Made by a program: the position numbers and the translations under genes
Notes under the pieces: model-generated
Seen by the model: only the letters and a program-made list of their open reading frames with translations
The model's database searches: none
Told to the model about the DNA's origin: nothing
In this document: positions 1-8,213 of the stretch, in pieces
Layout: every line of letters begins with the position of its first letter
Position numbering within the stretch: position 1 is the stretch's first letter
Source: Stigmatella ashevillena
Lineage (GTDB): Bacteria > Myxococcota > Myxococcia > Myxococcales > Myxococcaceae
DNA length: 64,000 bases
Direction: 5' to 3'
Assembly (NCBI RefSeq): GCF_028368975.1
Contig: NZ_JAQNDM010000002.1
Location: 9,914,425-9,978,424, forward strand

Positions 1-842
1 AGCGCGTCTCCGATGAACTTGTCCAGGGTTCCCCCGTGGCGGAACACCACCTCGACCATGCGGCCGTAGTACTCGTTGAGGAGCGTCACCACCTGCTCGG
101 GGCGCAGGCGCTCGCTCAGCGAGGTGAAGTCCCGGATGTCCGCGAACAGCAAGGTGACTTCGCGCAGCTCCGGGGCCGTTTCGGAGCGGCCGAGGTCTTG
201 CAACCGTTCGGCCACGGCCGGGGAGAAGTAGCGGCCCAGCCGGGCGCGCTTGAGCCCTTCGTTCGTGGCGGTCGTCAGCAGCGAGCGGATGCGCAGGAGC
301 AGGTGGCAGGCCCCCGCGGCGCAGGCGCCCAGGACGACGACCGCAGCCAATTGGGCCCCCAACTCGATGTGGGCCTCCCGCTGGAGGGTGAGCTCCGCCA
401 CGGCCGCGCACCCGGTCACCACCAACGTCATGGTGCGGCGCAGCGACAGGGCCGACAGCAGGATGAGCGTGGCGTAGATGCCCAGGGTGAAGCCCGCGAC
501 CCCGCCGGGAGAGGGCGACAAGGGCAGGGCGATGTGCTGGAGCCAGTAGATGGCGGGCACGTCCACCAGGGCCAGGGACAGCCCGGCCCAGCGCCTGAGC
601 CGCTCGAAGCGCTGGAGGGCCGCCACCGTCAGGGCCGTGACCGACCAGTACGCGGCGAAGGGAGGAATGTAGACGGCCCAGTCCTCCATGCCGCGCACGC
701 GGCCGAAATACAGGGAGACGCTGAAGACCGCCGAGACGGCCAGGAGGCGCACCCACGACAGGTTCAGGGAGTTGTGGCCCCGCTCAGTCTCGAGCGTGCG
801 AGCCAGTGTCTCCTGGGTGGTCTGTCCCACGGCGTCCATCAT
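1..842 (-). CDS. Membrane-anchored class III adenylate/guanylate cyclase (partial, 3' end off window)
   Basis: Makes a cyclic nucleotide (cAMP most likely) from an NTP at the inner face of the membrane. The frame stays open from the start at 842 (two adjacent ATG codons, 842 and 839) to base 1, giving 280 codons with no stop, so the C-terminus is missing. About six hydrophobic segments fill residues 25-190. They are followed by the start of a cyclase homology domain near residue 215, with the metal-binding motif [12 protein letters not shown] and then [10 protein letters not shown] at the window edge. The second metal aspartate is in FADIRDF. The 6-TM plus cyclase layout is common in myxobacteria. 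Nucleotide specificity cannot be judged because the substrate-selecting residues lie off the window. The start lacks a strong Shine-Dalgarno (SD) sequence. Confidence 0.88.
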   Translation of the reverse strand, partial: MMDAVGQTTQETLARTLETERGHNSLNLSWVRLLAVSAVFSVSLYFGRVRGMEDWAVYIPPFAAYWSVTALTVAALQRFERLRRWAGLSLALVDVPAIYWLQHIALPLSPSPGGVAGFTLGIYATLILLSALSLRRTMTLVVTGCAAVAELTLQREAHIELGAQLAAVVVLGACAAGACHLLLRIRSLLTTATNEGLKRARLGRYFSPAVAERLQDLGRSETAPELREVTLLFADIRDFTSLSERLRPEQVVTLLNEYYGRMVEVVFRHGGTLDKFIGDA

Positions 843-987
843 GGCTTTTGGGCACCCCCCCGCTGGGCAGTGCTGCGCGCCGCGCATGTTGGCATGAGTT
901 GGAGGCAAGCGCACGCCAGGGGTTGGGTGGAGGCGCTTGCCAGGCTGGAGGCGGCCTGCGGATTCGGATAGAGGCCCTGGGAACGCC

Positions 988-2970
988 ATGTCCTCCCGTG
1001 CGCCTCCGAGTCTCCTTCGCGGGTTGTTTTTCGCCTCCCTGTTGGGGGCCGGGCTGGGGTTGGGGCTGTTTGTCTGGGAGACGGAGCGCTTGCTGCGCTC
1101 GGCGGGCATCGGGGTAGGCGTGGAGGTGGAAGGGCCCTACGCGGCGCTGAAGGGGGCCATCGGTCCGTTGTTGCCGGGCCTGCTTGCCCGGGTTGCCGCC
1201 GTGTACGCCTTGGGCGGGGCGGTGTTGGGGGGGCTGGCCGGCGGGCTTGTCCGGGCGTGGGGCGGGGTGCGTTGGGTCTGGATGGCGCCTGCGTGGTTCC
1301 TGTTGCTGGTGCTTCAGGCCTGGGACCGGGCCCTTCACCGGCCCGCGCTCTTCGACGATCTGCCCGCGCTTCGGCCGGTGCTGGCGTGGCTGGTGGACCA
1401 CGGTGCACCGTGGCATCCCCGTCTGGCCGCGGGCCTGGGCCTGGGGATGACCCTGGCCGTGTGGGGATGGCGGGTGCGTCCCGGGAGGCGGGCCGTGGCG
1501 GCCGTGGCGGGGGTCGTGGCGCTGCTCGCGGCGGGGAGCGCGCTGCCCCTGGCCGGGGAGGCCCGGCATCCGCTCGTCGTCCTGATCGGCGTGGACGCGT
1601 TCCGCCCGGACCGGCTCCGGATGCTGGGGGGGACGGGGAACGTGGCGCCCACCCTGGAGCGCTTTCTGGGTGAGGGGGCCACGCTCTTTACCCAGGCCTA
1701 TACGCCGATTGCCCAGACGGAGCCTGCCTGGCGCTCGCTGCTCACCGGGCGGTGGCCTCATCGCACCGGGGTGCGGTACTCGCTCACGGCCGAGTCCCGC
1801 TGGATTCAGCTCCCCACCTTCGCCGGGCGCTTCACGGAGGCGGGGTGGCGCACGGTGTTCGCCACCGACTGCTCGCGCTTCCACTCGGAAGGGCCGGACT
1901 CTGGTTTCTCCACGCGCCTCCAGCCGCCCCGGGGCGCCGTGAACTTCCTGCTGGAGAAGCTGCGTTACCGGGGCGTGGGCCTCTTCGCGGACCATGGCCT
2001 CGGCGCCGCGTGGCTGCCTGAGTTCATCGACAACCGCGCGCTGGCGGGCATTCATGATCCGGTGGGTTACTCGGAGCGGCTCGCGGCGCGGCTGCTCGCC
2101 GAGGCGCGGCAGGGGCCCACGCTGTTCGCCTTCCATGCCACCGCGGCGCATTTTCCGGGGGACCCCGTCTACCCCTACTACCGGCGCTTCGTGGCGGCCT
2201 CCGAGCCGCTCGAGCGCCGGCTGCGCATGCACTTCTCACCGGTGATTCCCGGAGGCGCCAACGGCGCGGGGGGCTGGAGCCGGGAAGGGGCGGAGGCGCT
2301 TTACGATGAGCTGCTGGCCCAGGCGGATGCGCAGGTAGGCCGGTTGCTGGACGCGCTGAAGCGGACCGGGCGCTACGACGATGCCCTCATCGTCCTCTTC
2401 TCGGACCATGGCGAGAGCTTCCACGCGGATCACCCGGAGTTGGCCGGGGCGACGCCCGTGCATGGTGCCCGGCTCTCGGAAGAGGAGTACCGCGTGGTGC
2501 TGGCGGTGAAGCCGCCGCGAGGCATGGCGGCCCCGAAGCGGGTGGACACGCTGGTGCGGCTCGTGGATGTGGGGCCCACGGTGCTCGCGCTGGCGGGACT
2601 TCCGGCCCTGCCCGCGGACGTGGATGGCGTCTCGCTGGCTCCGCTGCTGCGGGGGGAGCCTTTTTCGCCCTCCCCGTTGTACGCGGAGACAGGCTTCACG
2701 CACGTGAGCCCGGAAGTGTTTGATCCTGGGCACTGGCCCGGCGCCCCTCGCGCCTTCGATGCCTACCGCATCCGCCCGGACGGTGTGGTGGAGGTGGGGG
2801 CCGAGGCGCATGACGCCATGGTGCGGGAGAAGGACCGGGGCGCCTTCGACGGGAAGCGGTGGTTGGTGGATCAGCCTCGCGCGGAGGGGGGCGTGCGGCG
2901 CACCTGCACGGGGGACTGTTCGGATGTCTCCTCGCTGGGAGGGTGGCTGGACGCGGTGCAGGCCCCGTGA
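988..2970 (+). CDS. Membrane alkaline-phosphatase/sulfatase-superfamily enzyme with Thr at the nucleophile position
   Basis: 660 aa. The first ~200 residues hold several hydrophobic helices. The catalytic fold begins at [14 protein letters not shown] (metal Asp) and includes the second metal motif FSDHGES, as in sulfatases, phosphoethanolamine transferases and LtaS. The signature of formylglycine sulfatases (C/S-x-P-x-R-x3-L-T-G) appears here as [11 protein letters not shown], with Thr where Cys or Ser would be converted. It is therefore unlikely to be an FGly-type sulfatase; Thr is the nucleophile in LtaS- and EptA-like phosphotransferases. I chose the ATG at 988 over one 51 bp upstream because it starts just before the first membrane helix. 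The substrate is unknown, perhaps a lipid or glycan headgroup. The thioesterase gene follows after 27 bp. Confidence 0.8.
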   Translation: MSSRAPPSLLRGLFFASLLGAGLGLGLFVWETERLLRSAGIGVGVEVEGPYAALKGAIGPLLPGLLARVAAVYALGGAVLGGLAGGLVRAWGGVRWVWMAPAWFLLLVLQAWDRALHRPALFDDLPALRPVLAWLVDHGAPWHPRLAAGLGLGMTLAVWGWRVRPGRRAVAAVAGVVALLAAGSALPLAGEARHPLVVLIGVDAFRPDRLRMLGGTGNVAPTLERFLGEGATLFTQAYTPIAQTEPAWRSLLTGRWPHRTGVRYSLTAESRWIQLPTFAGRFTEAGWRTVFATDCSRFHSEGPDSGFSTRLQPPRGAVNFLLEKLRYRGVGLFADHGLGAAWLPEFIDNRALAGIHDPVGYSERLAARLLAEARQGPTLFAFHATAAHFPGDPVYPYYRRFVAASEPLERRLRMHFSPVIPGGANGAGGWSREGAEALYDELLAQADAQVGRLLDALKRTGRYDDALIVLFSDHGESFHADHPELAGATPVHGARLSEEEYRVVLAVKPPRGMAAPKRVDTLVRLVDVGPTVLALAGLPALPADVDGVSLAPLLRGEPFSPSPLYAETGFTHVSPEVFDPGHWPGAPRAFDAYRIRPDGVVEVGAEAHDAMVREKDRGAFDGKRWLVDQPRAEGGVRRTCTGDCSDVSSLGGWLDAVQAP

Positions 2971-2996
2971 GCCCGGCTGGAGTAGAATCGGCTCAC
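2967..2996 (+). promoter_or_regulatory. Inverted repeat across stop/start junction
   Basis: GTGAGCC at 2967-2973 pairs perfectly with GGCTCAC at 2990-2996 (7-bp stem, 16-nt loop). It spans the stop codon of the upstream membrane enzyme and ends one base before the ATG at 2998. In mRNA it could occlude the thioesterase start or act as a weak attenuator. There is no U-tract. Confidence 0.35.
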
Positions 2997-2997
2997 C

Positions 2998-3477
2998 ATG
3001 TCGACCCCTGACTCCCCGAGCCTCCAGGAGCGTTACGCCCCCCACAGCGCCTGCTTCGGCTGTGGCCCCTCCAACCCGCAGGGGCTGCGCATCCGCAGCC
3101 AGGTGGACGCGGACGCGGACCGGGTGTTCGCCGAGTGGACCCCCTCGGAGCACCACCAGGCATTCCCGGGCATGCTCAACGGCGGCATCATCGGCTCGCT
3201 GCTGGACTGCCACTGCAACTGGACGGCCGCATACCACTTGATGAAGGCAGGGGGCTTGGAGTCGCCTCCCTGCACCGTGACGGCGGACTACACCATCCAG
3301 CTCAAGCGGCCCACGCCCCTCGCGGGGCCGGTGTTCCTGGAAGCCCGGCCCGTGGAGATCAAAGCGGATCGCGCCATCATCGAGGGCACGCTCACCGCCG
3401 GGGGCAAGGTGACCGCCACCTGCCGGGGGACCTTCGTGGCCGTCAAGCCGGGCCACCCGGCCTACCATCGCTGGTAG
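2998..3477 (+). CDS. PaaI/hotdog-fold thioesterase family protein
   Basis: 159 aa, single-domain hotdog protein likely to hydrolyse an acyl-CoA or related thioester in the cytoplasm. The N-terminus has a small Cys pair (CFGCGPSNPQGL) seen in a subgroup of this superfamily. The core helix region reads FPGMLNGGIIGSLLDCH, corresponding to the HGG/NGG active-site loop, with Asn instead of the more usual His. A second strand region, TADYTIQLKRPTPL, matches the hotdog beta-sheet core. The length is usual for the family. It lies 27 bp after the upstream gene and may be co-transcribed with it. The substrate cannot be inferred. Confidence 0.8.
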   Translation: MSTPDSPSLQERYAPHSACFGCGPSNPQGLRIRSQVDADADRVFAEWTPSEHHQAFPGMLNGGIIGSLLDCHCNWTAAYHLMKAGGLESPPCTVTADYTIQLKRPTPLAGPVFLEARPVEIKADRAIIEGTLTAGGKVTATCRGTFVAVKPGHPAYHRW

Positions 3478-3497
3478 GCGTGCGGCCACACGGGGCG

Positions 3498-4061
3498 CTA
3501 CTTGTTCATGGAGGCCAGCAGATCGTGCCTCGCCGCCGTGGGGTTCGGCTGGCCCGAGTCCGCGATCTTGTGCACCTGTCCGCCGATCTTCTCCTGGAGC
3601 AGGAGGATGGCGTCGAGCACCTGCTCGGGACGCGGCGGGCAGCCGGGAATGTAGACATCCACCGGGATGATGCGGTCGATGCCCTGGAGCACCGCGTAGT
3701 TGTCGTAGAAGCCGCCCGAGGACGCGCACACGCCGAAGGCGACGACCCACTTCGGCTCGCACATCTGCTCGTACACGCGCTTGAGGATGGGCGCCTGCTT
3801 CAGGTTGATGGTGCCGGTCACCAGCAGCAAGTCGGCCTGGCGCGGGGAGAAGCGGGGGTACTCGGCGCCGAACCGGGCGAGATCATGCCGTCCGCCGGCC
3901 ACGGACATGTACTCCATGCCGCAGCACGCGGTGGCGTAGGGATAGGTGAAGAGCGAGTACTTGCGTGCCCAGCCCAGCCCCTTGGACACCACCCGCTGCA
4001 AGAAACTCACGGTCTCATCGCGGCGGGTTGCAACGATGGGAGCGATGTCGGTCTCAGCCAT
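3498..4061 (-). CDS. nuoB: NADH-quinone oxidoreductase subunit B
   Basis: 187 aa; carries the N2 iron-sulfur cluster of complex I, which passes electrons to quinone. The cluster ligands are visible: the tandem Cys pair in TACCGMEYM, the Cys in [10 protein letters not shown] and the Cys in [30 protein letters not shown] precedes the core. The length is normal. It starts 6 bp after the nuoA stop, so the two are co-transcribed. No nuoC or nuoD follows: the next gene (2998-3477) is on the opposite strand, so the remaining subunits must be encoded elsewhere. Confidence 0.96.
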   Translation of the reverse strand: MAETDIAPIVATRRDETVSFLQRVVSKGLGWARKYSLFTYPYATACCGMEYMSVAGGRHDLARFGAEYPRFSPRQADLLLVTGTINLKQAPILKRVYEQMCEPKWVVAFGVCASSGGFYDNYAVLQGIDRIIPVDVYIPGCPPRPEQVLDAILLLQEKIGGQVHKIADSGQPNPTAARHDLLASMNK

Positions 4062-4067
4062 GATTCC

Positions 4068-4436
4068 TCAGCTCTCCCAATCGAGAGCGCCCTTCTTCCA
4101 AATGTAGATAAGGCCCACCACGAGGGTTGCAGCGAAAACCACCATCTCCCCGTAGCCGAACCAGCCGAGCGACTGGAAGTTCACCGCCCAGGGGTACAGG
4201 AAGACCGCCTCCACGTCGAAGATGATGAAGAGCAGGGCGATTACATAGAACTTCACCGCGAAGCGCTGGCGCGCGGGCCCAGTGCTCTCGGAGCCGGCCT
4301 CGAAGGCCATGGATTTGATCGCGCTGGGGCGGCGGGGGCCAAGCAGGCTCGCCAAGCCGGGCATCAGGATGGCCAGGACGCCCGCCACCAGCAGCGCCAC
4401 GGCCATCGGCAGGTAAGGGGCCAGAGGAGAACTCAT
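4068..4436 (-). CDS. nuoA: NADH-quinone oxidoreductase subunit A
   Basis: 122 aa, a small three-helix membrane subunit of complex I near the quinone site. Conserved features include KSMAFEAGSESTGPARQRF (the acidic/Gly loop between helices 1 and 2), KFYVIALLFIIFDVEAVFLYPWA (helix 2 with the conserved FDVE) and a final hydrophobic helix. The ATG at 4436 is followed at once by a membrane helix. It is the first gene of the nuoAB pair. A -35-like element lies close upstream, implying a very short leader. Confidence 0.96.
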   Translation of the reverse strand: MSSPLAPYLPMAVALLVAGVLAILMPGLASLLGPRRPSAIKSMAFEAGSESTGPARQRFAVKFYVIALLFIIFDVEAVFLYPWAVNFQSLGWFGYGEMVVFAATLVVGLIYIWKKGALDWES

Positions 4437-4447
4437 CGGCGGCGGAC

Positions 4448-4475
4448 CTTAGAAACAGCACTCCGGCCCTGTCAA
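4448..4475 (-). promoter_or_regulatory. Candidate sigma-70-type promoter of nuoAB
   Basis: On the minus strand a perfect TTGACA (4475-4470) is followed after 16 bp by TCTAAG (4453-4448). The expected start site is within about 10 bp of the nuoA ATG at 4436, so the message would be leaderless or nearly so. The rest of the 236-bp gap up to the chemoreceptor gene shows nothing recognisable. Confidence 0.35.
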
Positions 4476-4672
4476 AGGGAAAGACCGTCCCAACCCCGTC
4501 TAAACCTTTGAGATGACAGTAGAAAAGGGGTGCCTTCGCCGCCTGGGGCTCCTGGCTGCTTCCTGGCCCGCCGGCCAGAGTGGCCCCGGGGCTCGGAATG
4601 CCGGGCGGGTTTGACGCTCTCTGGCTGGGGCGCCTACCGTCGCGGCTCGTCTCAACGTACGGAGAGAGAGAG

Positions 4673-6208
4673 ATGTGGGGTCGGCTCAGTTTACGGTGGC
4701 AGGTGGCGCTCGCGGTGCTCGTGCCTTCTCTGGTCATCTCCGTTCTCGGCGCGGGCTTGTTCCCGCCCCGGCAGAAGGCCATTGGCATGGAGCGGTTGAA
4801 GGAGCGCGCCTTCAGTGTGGCCCTGCTCGCTCGCCAAGAGGTGGCCCGGTTGTTGACCGAGTCCCCGGAAGGGGGCGCTGACCGGTTTCAGCCGCTCTTC
4901 GAGCAGGTGGATCAGGGTGGGCGCGTGGCGTTCCAGGCGGTGGTGGAGCCAAACGGCGCGGTGCTCTCGCACCGGGGCACGGTTCCCTCTGGCATCCGCA
5001 CGCTGAAAGCCGCCACCGGCTGTATCGACGGGCGCGTGGCGGAGGCCGTGGTGGTGCGTTGTGCCTTGGCGGATGGCCGTAGCTATGTGCTGGGCTATGA
5101 CACCGCGGTGGTGCACGAGGACACCCGCGCCTTCGTTCTGTTGGCGCTGCCGCTGTTCCTGGTCTCGACGGTGATTGGCCTGGGACTGGCCTTTCTCCTG
5201 AGCCGGGCCATCTCGGAGCCCGTTTCTCACATGACGGACATGGCCCGGGAGGTCTCCATGGGCGATGTGTCCCGCAGCTCCCTGGAGGTGTCCGCGGCGG
5301 GGGAAGTCCGCCTCATGGCGCACTCCTTCAATGAGATGCTGGGCACGCTGCGCGCCACGGTGGCGGAGCTCGTCTCGCGCACGGAGCAGCTCTCCAGCGC
5401 TTCGCGCGGGCTGACGGGCGCCTCCGCGGATCAAGAGCATGTCATCAGCCAGCAGGCCGCCTACGCCCAGCAGATCGCCGCCACGTTCGAGGAGCTGAGC
5501 CGCACCGCGGAGCAGATCTCCAGCTCCACCGAGGTGGTGGAGTCCAGTGCGCGCCGCACCCACGAGGCGGTGGCCGAGGCCATGGCGGTGGTGGCGCAGG
5601 TGGTGGCCGGCATCAACGACATCCGCATCGAGTCCAAGGGGGTCGCGGACGCCATCGTCGGGCTGAATCAGGATCTCCAGCAGGTGTCGAAGATCGCCCA
5701 GGTCATCAACCAGGTGGCGGAGCGCTCGGACTTGCTGGCGCTCAACGCGGCGCTGGAGGGCACCAAGGCGGGCGAGGTGGGGCGGGGCTTCTCGCTGGTG
5801 GCCGCGGAGATGCGCAAGCTGGCGGAGAACGTGTCCGGCTCCGCGCGGGACATCGCCCGCATTGTCGAGAAGGTGCAGGACTCGGGAGACGAGGCCGCCG
5901 CCAAGGCCCGTGTGGGCATGGCGACCTCGGACCGAGGGGTGGAGGTGGCCGAGCAGGCCTCGGCGGTGTTCGAGCGCATCGTCGAGCTGGCGCGCGGCAC
6001 CAGTGAGGCGGCCCGGCAGATCACCATCGCCACACGCCAGCAGCGTCAGTCCAGCGAGCAGGCCGTGCAGGGCGCGCGCAATGTGGCGGAGTTGGTGAAG
6101 CAAGGCGTGGATGCCACGGGCCGCACCACCCGCATCGCCCAGGATCTCCAAGCCGTTGCCGAGGGGCTCACCGCCGTGACGGGACGGTTCAAGGTGGCCC
6201 GCGACTGA
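4673..6208 (+). CDS. Methyl-accepting chemotaxis protein
   Basis: 511 aa transmembrane receptor feeding a CheA/CheW pathway. TM1 is at residues 10-30; a short extracytoplasmic sensor region of about 120 residues contains two Cys (GCIDG, VVRCALADG); TM2 follows (FVLLALPLFLVSTVIGLGLAF). A HAMP domain starts at SRAISEPVSHMTDMAREV, then comes a long coiled-coil signalling domain. The hairpin tip reads ERSDLLALNAALEGTKAGE then VGRGFSLVAAEMRKLAENV, a recognisable variant of the usual tip. The start at 4673 follows GGAGAGAGAG and directly precedes TM1; an upstream in-frame ATG at 4580 would add 31 unlikely residues. The gene is monocistronic and converges on the KaiC-like signalling operon. The ligand is unknown. 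Confidence 0.93.
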   Translation: MWGRLSLRWQVALAVLVPSLVISVLGAGLFPPRQKAIGMERLKERAFSVALLARQEVARLLTESPEGGADRFQPLFEQVDQGGRVAFQAVVEPNGAVLSHRGTVPSGIRTLKAATGCIDGRVAEAVVVRCALADGRSYVLGYDTAVVHEDTRAFVLLALPLFLVSTVIGLGLAFLLSRAISEPVSHMTDMAREVSMGDVSRSSLEVSAAGEVRLMAHSFNEMLGTLRATVAELVSRTEQLSSASRGLTGASADQEHVISQQAAYAQQIAATFEELSRTAEQISSSTEVVESSARRTHEAVAEAMAVVAQVVAGINDIRIESKGVADAIVGLNQDLQQVSKIAQVINQVAERSDLLALNAALEGTKAGEVGRGFSLVAAEMRKLAENVSGSARDIARIVEKVQDSGDEAAAKARVGMATSDRGVEVAEQASAVFERIVELARGTSEAARQITIATRQQRQSSEQAVQGARNVAELVKQGVDATGRTTRIAQDLQAVAEGLTAVTGRFKVARD

Positions 6209-6218
6209 GCGGGCCACC
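6193..6218. terminator. Convergent hairpin terminator containing the receptor stop codon
   Basis: GGTGGCCCGC (6193-6202) and GCGGGCCACC (6209-6218) form a perfect 10-bp stem with a 6-nt loop, GACTGA, whose last three bases are the stop of the chemoreceptor. The response-regulator stop on the other strand lies 3 bp beyond. There is no T-run on either side, but the position between two convergent operons suggests a bidirectional terminator. Confidence 0.6.
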
Positions 6219-6220
6219 GC

Positions 6221-6604
6221 TCACGCGGAGGGTTCCTCTTCTTCTGGGGATTGCGGTACCAGTTGGTGAACCTGTTCCAGCAGGGCCCTCAGGGAGAAGG
6301 GCTTCTTGAGGAAGCCGGACCACGAATACGGGTGGGACTTCACCTCGGGGAGGATGGCGCTCATGAGGAGGATGGGCATTTGCGCGAAGGCGGGCTGCTG
6401 CCGGATGGCCTTGAGGGTCTCGTAGCCATTGAGCCGGGGCATCATGATGTCCAGGATGGCCAGATCCGGCTTCAAGTCATTCAGGCACTTGAGCGCCTCC
6501 CACCCATTGCTGCAGGCATAGACCCGGTAGTGGTCCTCTTCGAGGATGGCCTTCACGGCCTCCGCGATGTCGAACTCATCGTCCACGACGAGGATGGTCT
6601 TCAT
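6221..6604 (-). CDS. Single-domain response regulator (CheY-like)
   Basis: 127 aa receiver with no output domain. It has the acidic pocket (ILVVDDEFD), the phospho-acceptor Asp in DLAILDIMMPRLNGYE, a switch residue in PILLMSAI and the conserved Lys in FLKKPFS. The ATG at 6604 overlaps the stop of the upstream KaiC-like gene as ATGA, so translation is coupled. It is the last gene of a three-gene operon with a receiver-histidine kinase and a KaiC-family ATPase, so it may be phosphorylated by that kinase. An acidic tail (PEEEEPSA) ends the protein. Confidence 0.92.
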   Translation of the reverse strand: MKTILVVDDEFDIAEAVKAILEEDHYRVYACSNGWEALKCLNDLKPDLAILDIMMPRLNGYETLKAIRQQPAFAQMPILLMSAILPEVKSHPYSWSGFLKKPFSLRALLEQVHQLVPQSPEEEEPSA

Positions 6605-8199
6605 GACCGTCTCCGCCGAGAGGGCTTCCGCGGCTGGGGCTTGCGAGGTTTCTGGGCCTTCTTGCCGGAGCCCTGTGGCTTCCGGGATTTGCCGGGTGGG
6701 GCGGGCACGTTGCCTGTCAGGCGGGCATGGCCGGTGAGGATCGACTCCGCGCTGTTGAAAGTGCCCGCCACGGAGATGCCCTCTTCCGAGATGGAGAACT
6801 CCCGGATGCCGCTGTCGTACAGACTCTCGCGCATCTTCATCACGGAGATGAGCCGGTAGAGCTGAGAGCGCAGCTCGACATAGCGCAGGAGGATGATGTT
6901 CTCCACGTACGCGGCCTCCTCCGGGTGGGGGGAGTCCACGCCCGGGCTGAGCAGCGGCGTCTCCTCGGAGTAGAGGGTCGTCACATCCAGCATCCGCAAC
7001 TGGTGCGAGAGGGCGGAGAAGAAGCGCCCCATGCGCTCCGGGTAGACGGCGGCGGAGCGGAAGCCGGCCACGCTGTCGACGAAGAGCCGCAGCCGATTCA
7101 CCTTCCGCTCGTGGATGCGCTCCAGGAGCCGCTCCGCGAGCGCATCGAGGTTGTGCTCCAGCGGGGGCTGCCATTGGATCTCGATCAATCCGTTGTCCAC
7201 GTACTTTTGGAGATCCGACAGCCCCACTCCCGCGGCCTTCTCGATGAGCCGGGGGGGCGTCTCGTAGAAGCCGAAGTAGACGCCCGGTTGTCCCTCCCGG
7301 GCCCCCTGAAGCAGGAAGTGAAGCCCCAGGAGCGTCTTGCCCGTCCCGGGGCTGCCCAGGAGCATGGTGGTGGAGCCGGACAGGACTCCTCCGTGGATCG
7401 ACTCGTCCAGCCGGGGAATGCCGAAGGCCATCCGGATGCGATCCTCCCGGCCATTGTCCTGGGGATTGGCGAACTGAACCTCGGTTCTGGGGTGGATGAC
7501 GATGCCCCGATCGGAGATCTCCACCTCGTGCTTGCCCAGCAGCGAGTCGCTGCCGCGGAACTTCATCGCCACCAGCTCGCGCACGGCACGGGGGCCCGAC
7601 AGCCAGAGCGACAGCTCGAAGACACCGTCCACGGCGGTGCTCTCCGGGTGGACTTCTCCCTCATGGTGAGGCGACAGCAGCAGGACGGTGGCGCCCAGGA
7701 TGCTCGTGAACGTCTGCAAGCTCTGGAGAAAGCGCTTGAAGGACAGATCCGATCGGGCGAACTCCTTCGCCGCATCCATTCCGTCGATGATGAGCAGGGT
7801 CGCCTGGTGGTCCTGGGCGGCCCGCCGCACCAGCTCCAACAGCCCCTTCAGCCCCTCTTGTTCCAGCTCCCGGTAGCCGCTGATGTAGTGCAGCTTGCTG
7901 GGGATGACGCTCGGGTCGAAGAAGGTCATCGCCTCCAGGTTCGCCAGCATGCGCGCATGGGATTCAGACAACAGGGTGACGTAGAGCGCCCGGCCACCTC
8001 TCTTGACATGGTTGAAGGCGATCTGGTTGGCCAGCACCGTCTTGCCCGAGCCCGGAGGACCCATGACCGAGTAGCAGTCCCCCTTGAGGAGGCCTCCCTT
8101 GGTGATGAAGTCCAGCCGGGGCACGTCCGTGAGCAGCCGCTCCGCTTTGGCTGCGGGGCCCGGGGTCTTTTCCCCTGGGGCCTCTGCTTGGTCCTTCAC
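6601..8199 (-). CDS. Two-domain KaiC-family RecA-like ATPase without KaiC phosphorylation sites
   Basis: 532 aa with tandem KaiC domains. Domain 1 has Walker A GPPGSGKT and Walker B LLIIDGMD; domain 2 has GSPGTGKT and LRLFVDSVAG. The C-terminal part matches cyanobacterial KaiC well (IILLRYVELRSQLYRLISVM, then GIREFSIS), but the position of the KaiC Ser-Thr phosphosites reads Ala-Ala (PHPEEAAYVENI), so clock-type autophosphorylation is not expected. A basic Pro/Lys/Arg tail of about 40 residues (QPRKPSRRRRS) is unlike KaiC and may bind nucleic acid or a partner. Start: a GTG at 8199 has AAGGAGAG just upstream; a TTG at 8217 that overlaps the kinase stop would add six residues. The middle position between a kinase and a response regulator suggests it modulates that relay. 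Confidence 0.88.
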   Translation of the reverse strand: MKDQAEAPGEKTPGPAAKAERLLTDVPRLDFITKGGLLKGDCYSVMGPPGSGKTVLANQIAFNHVKRGGRALYVTLLSESHARMLANLEAMTFFDPSVIPSKLHYISGYRELEQEGLKGLLELVRRAAQDHQATLLIIDGMDAAKEFARSDLSFKRFLQSLQTFTSILGATVLLLSPHHEGEVHPESTAVDGVFELSLWLSGPRAVRELVAMKFRGSDSLLGKHEVEISDRGIVIHPRTEVQFANPQDNGREDRIRMAFGIPRLDESIHGGVLSGSTTMLLGSPGTGKTLLGLHFLLQGAREGQPGVYFGFYETPPRLIEKAAGVGLSDLQKYVDNGLIEIQWQPPLEHNLDALAERLLERIHERKVNRLRLFVDSVAGFRSAAVYPERMGRFFSALSHQLRMLDVTTLYSEETPLLSPGVDSPHPEEAAYVENIILLRYVELRSQLYRLISVMKMRESLYDSGIREFSISEEGISVAGTFNSAESILTGHARLTGNVPAPPGKSRKPQGSGKKAQKPRKPQPRKPSRRRRS

Positions 8200-8213
8200 G
8201 CGTCTCTCCTTGC

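Noticed and set aside
988..2970. Calling this a sulfatase
   Set aside because: The Cys/Ser needed for formylglycine is Thr, so classical sulfatase activity is not supported.
6601..8199. Circadian clock KaiC
   Set aside because: No kaiA or kaiB nearby and the phosphosite pair is Ala-Ala.
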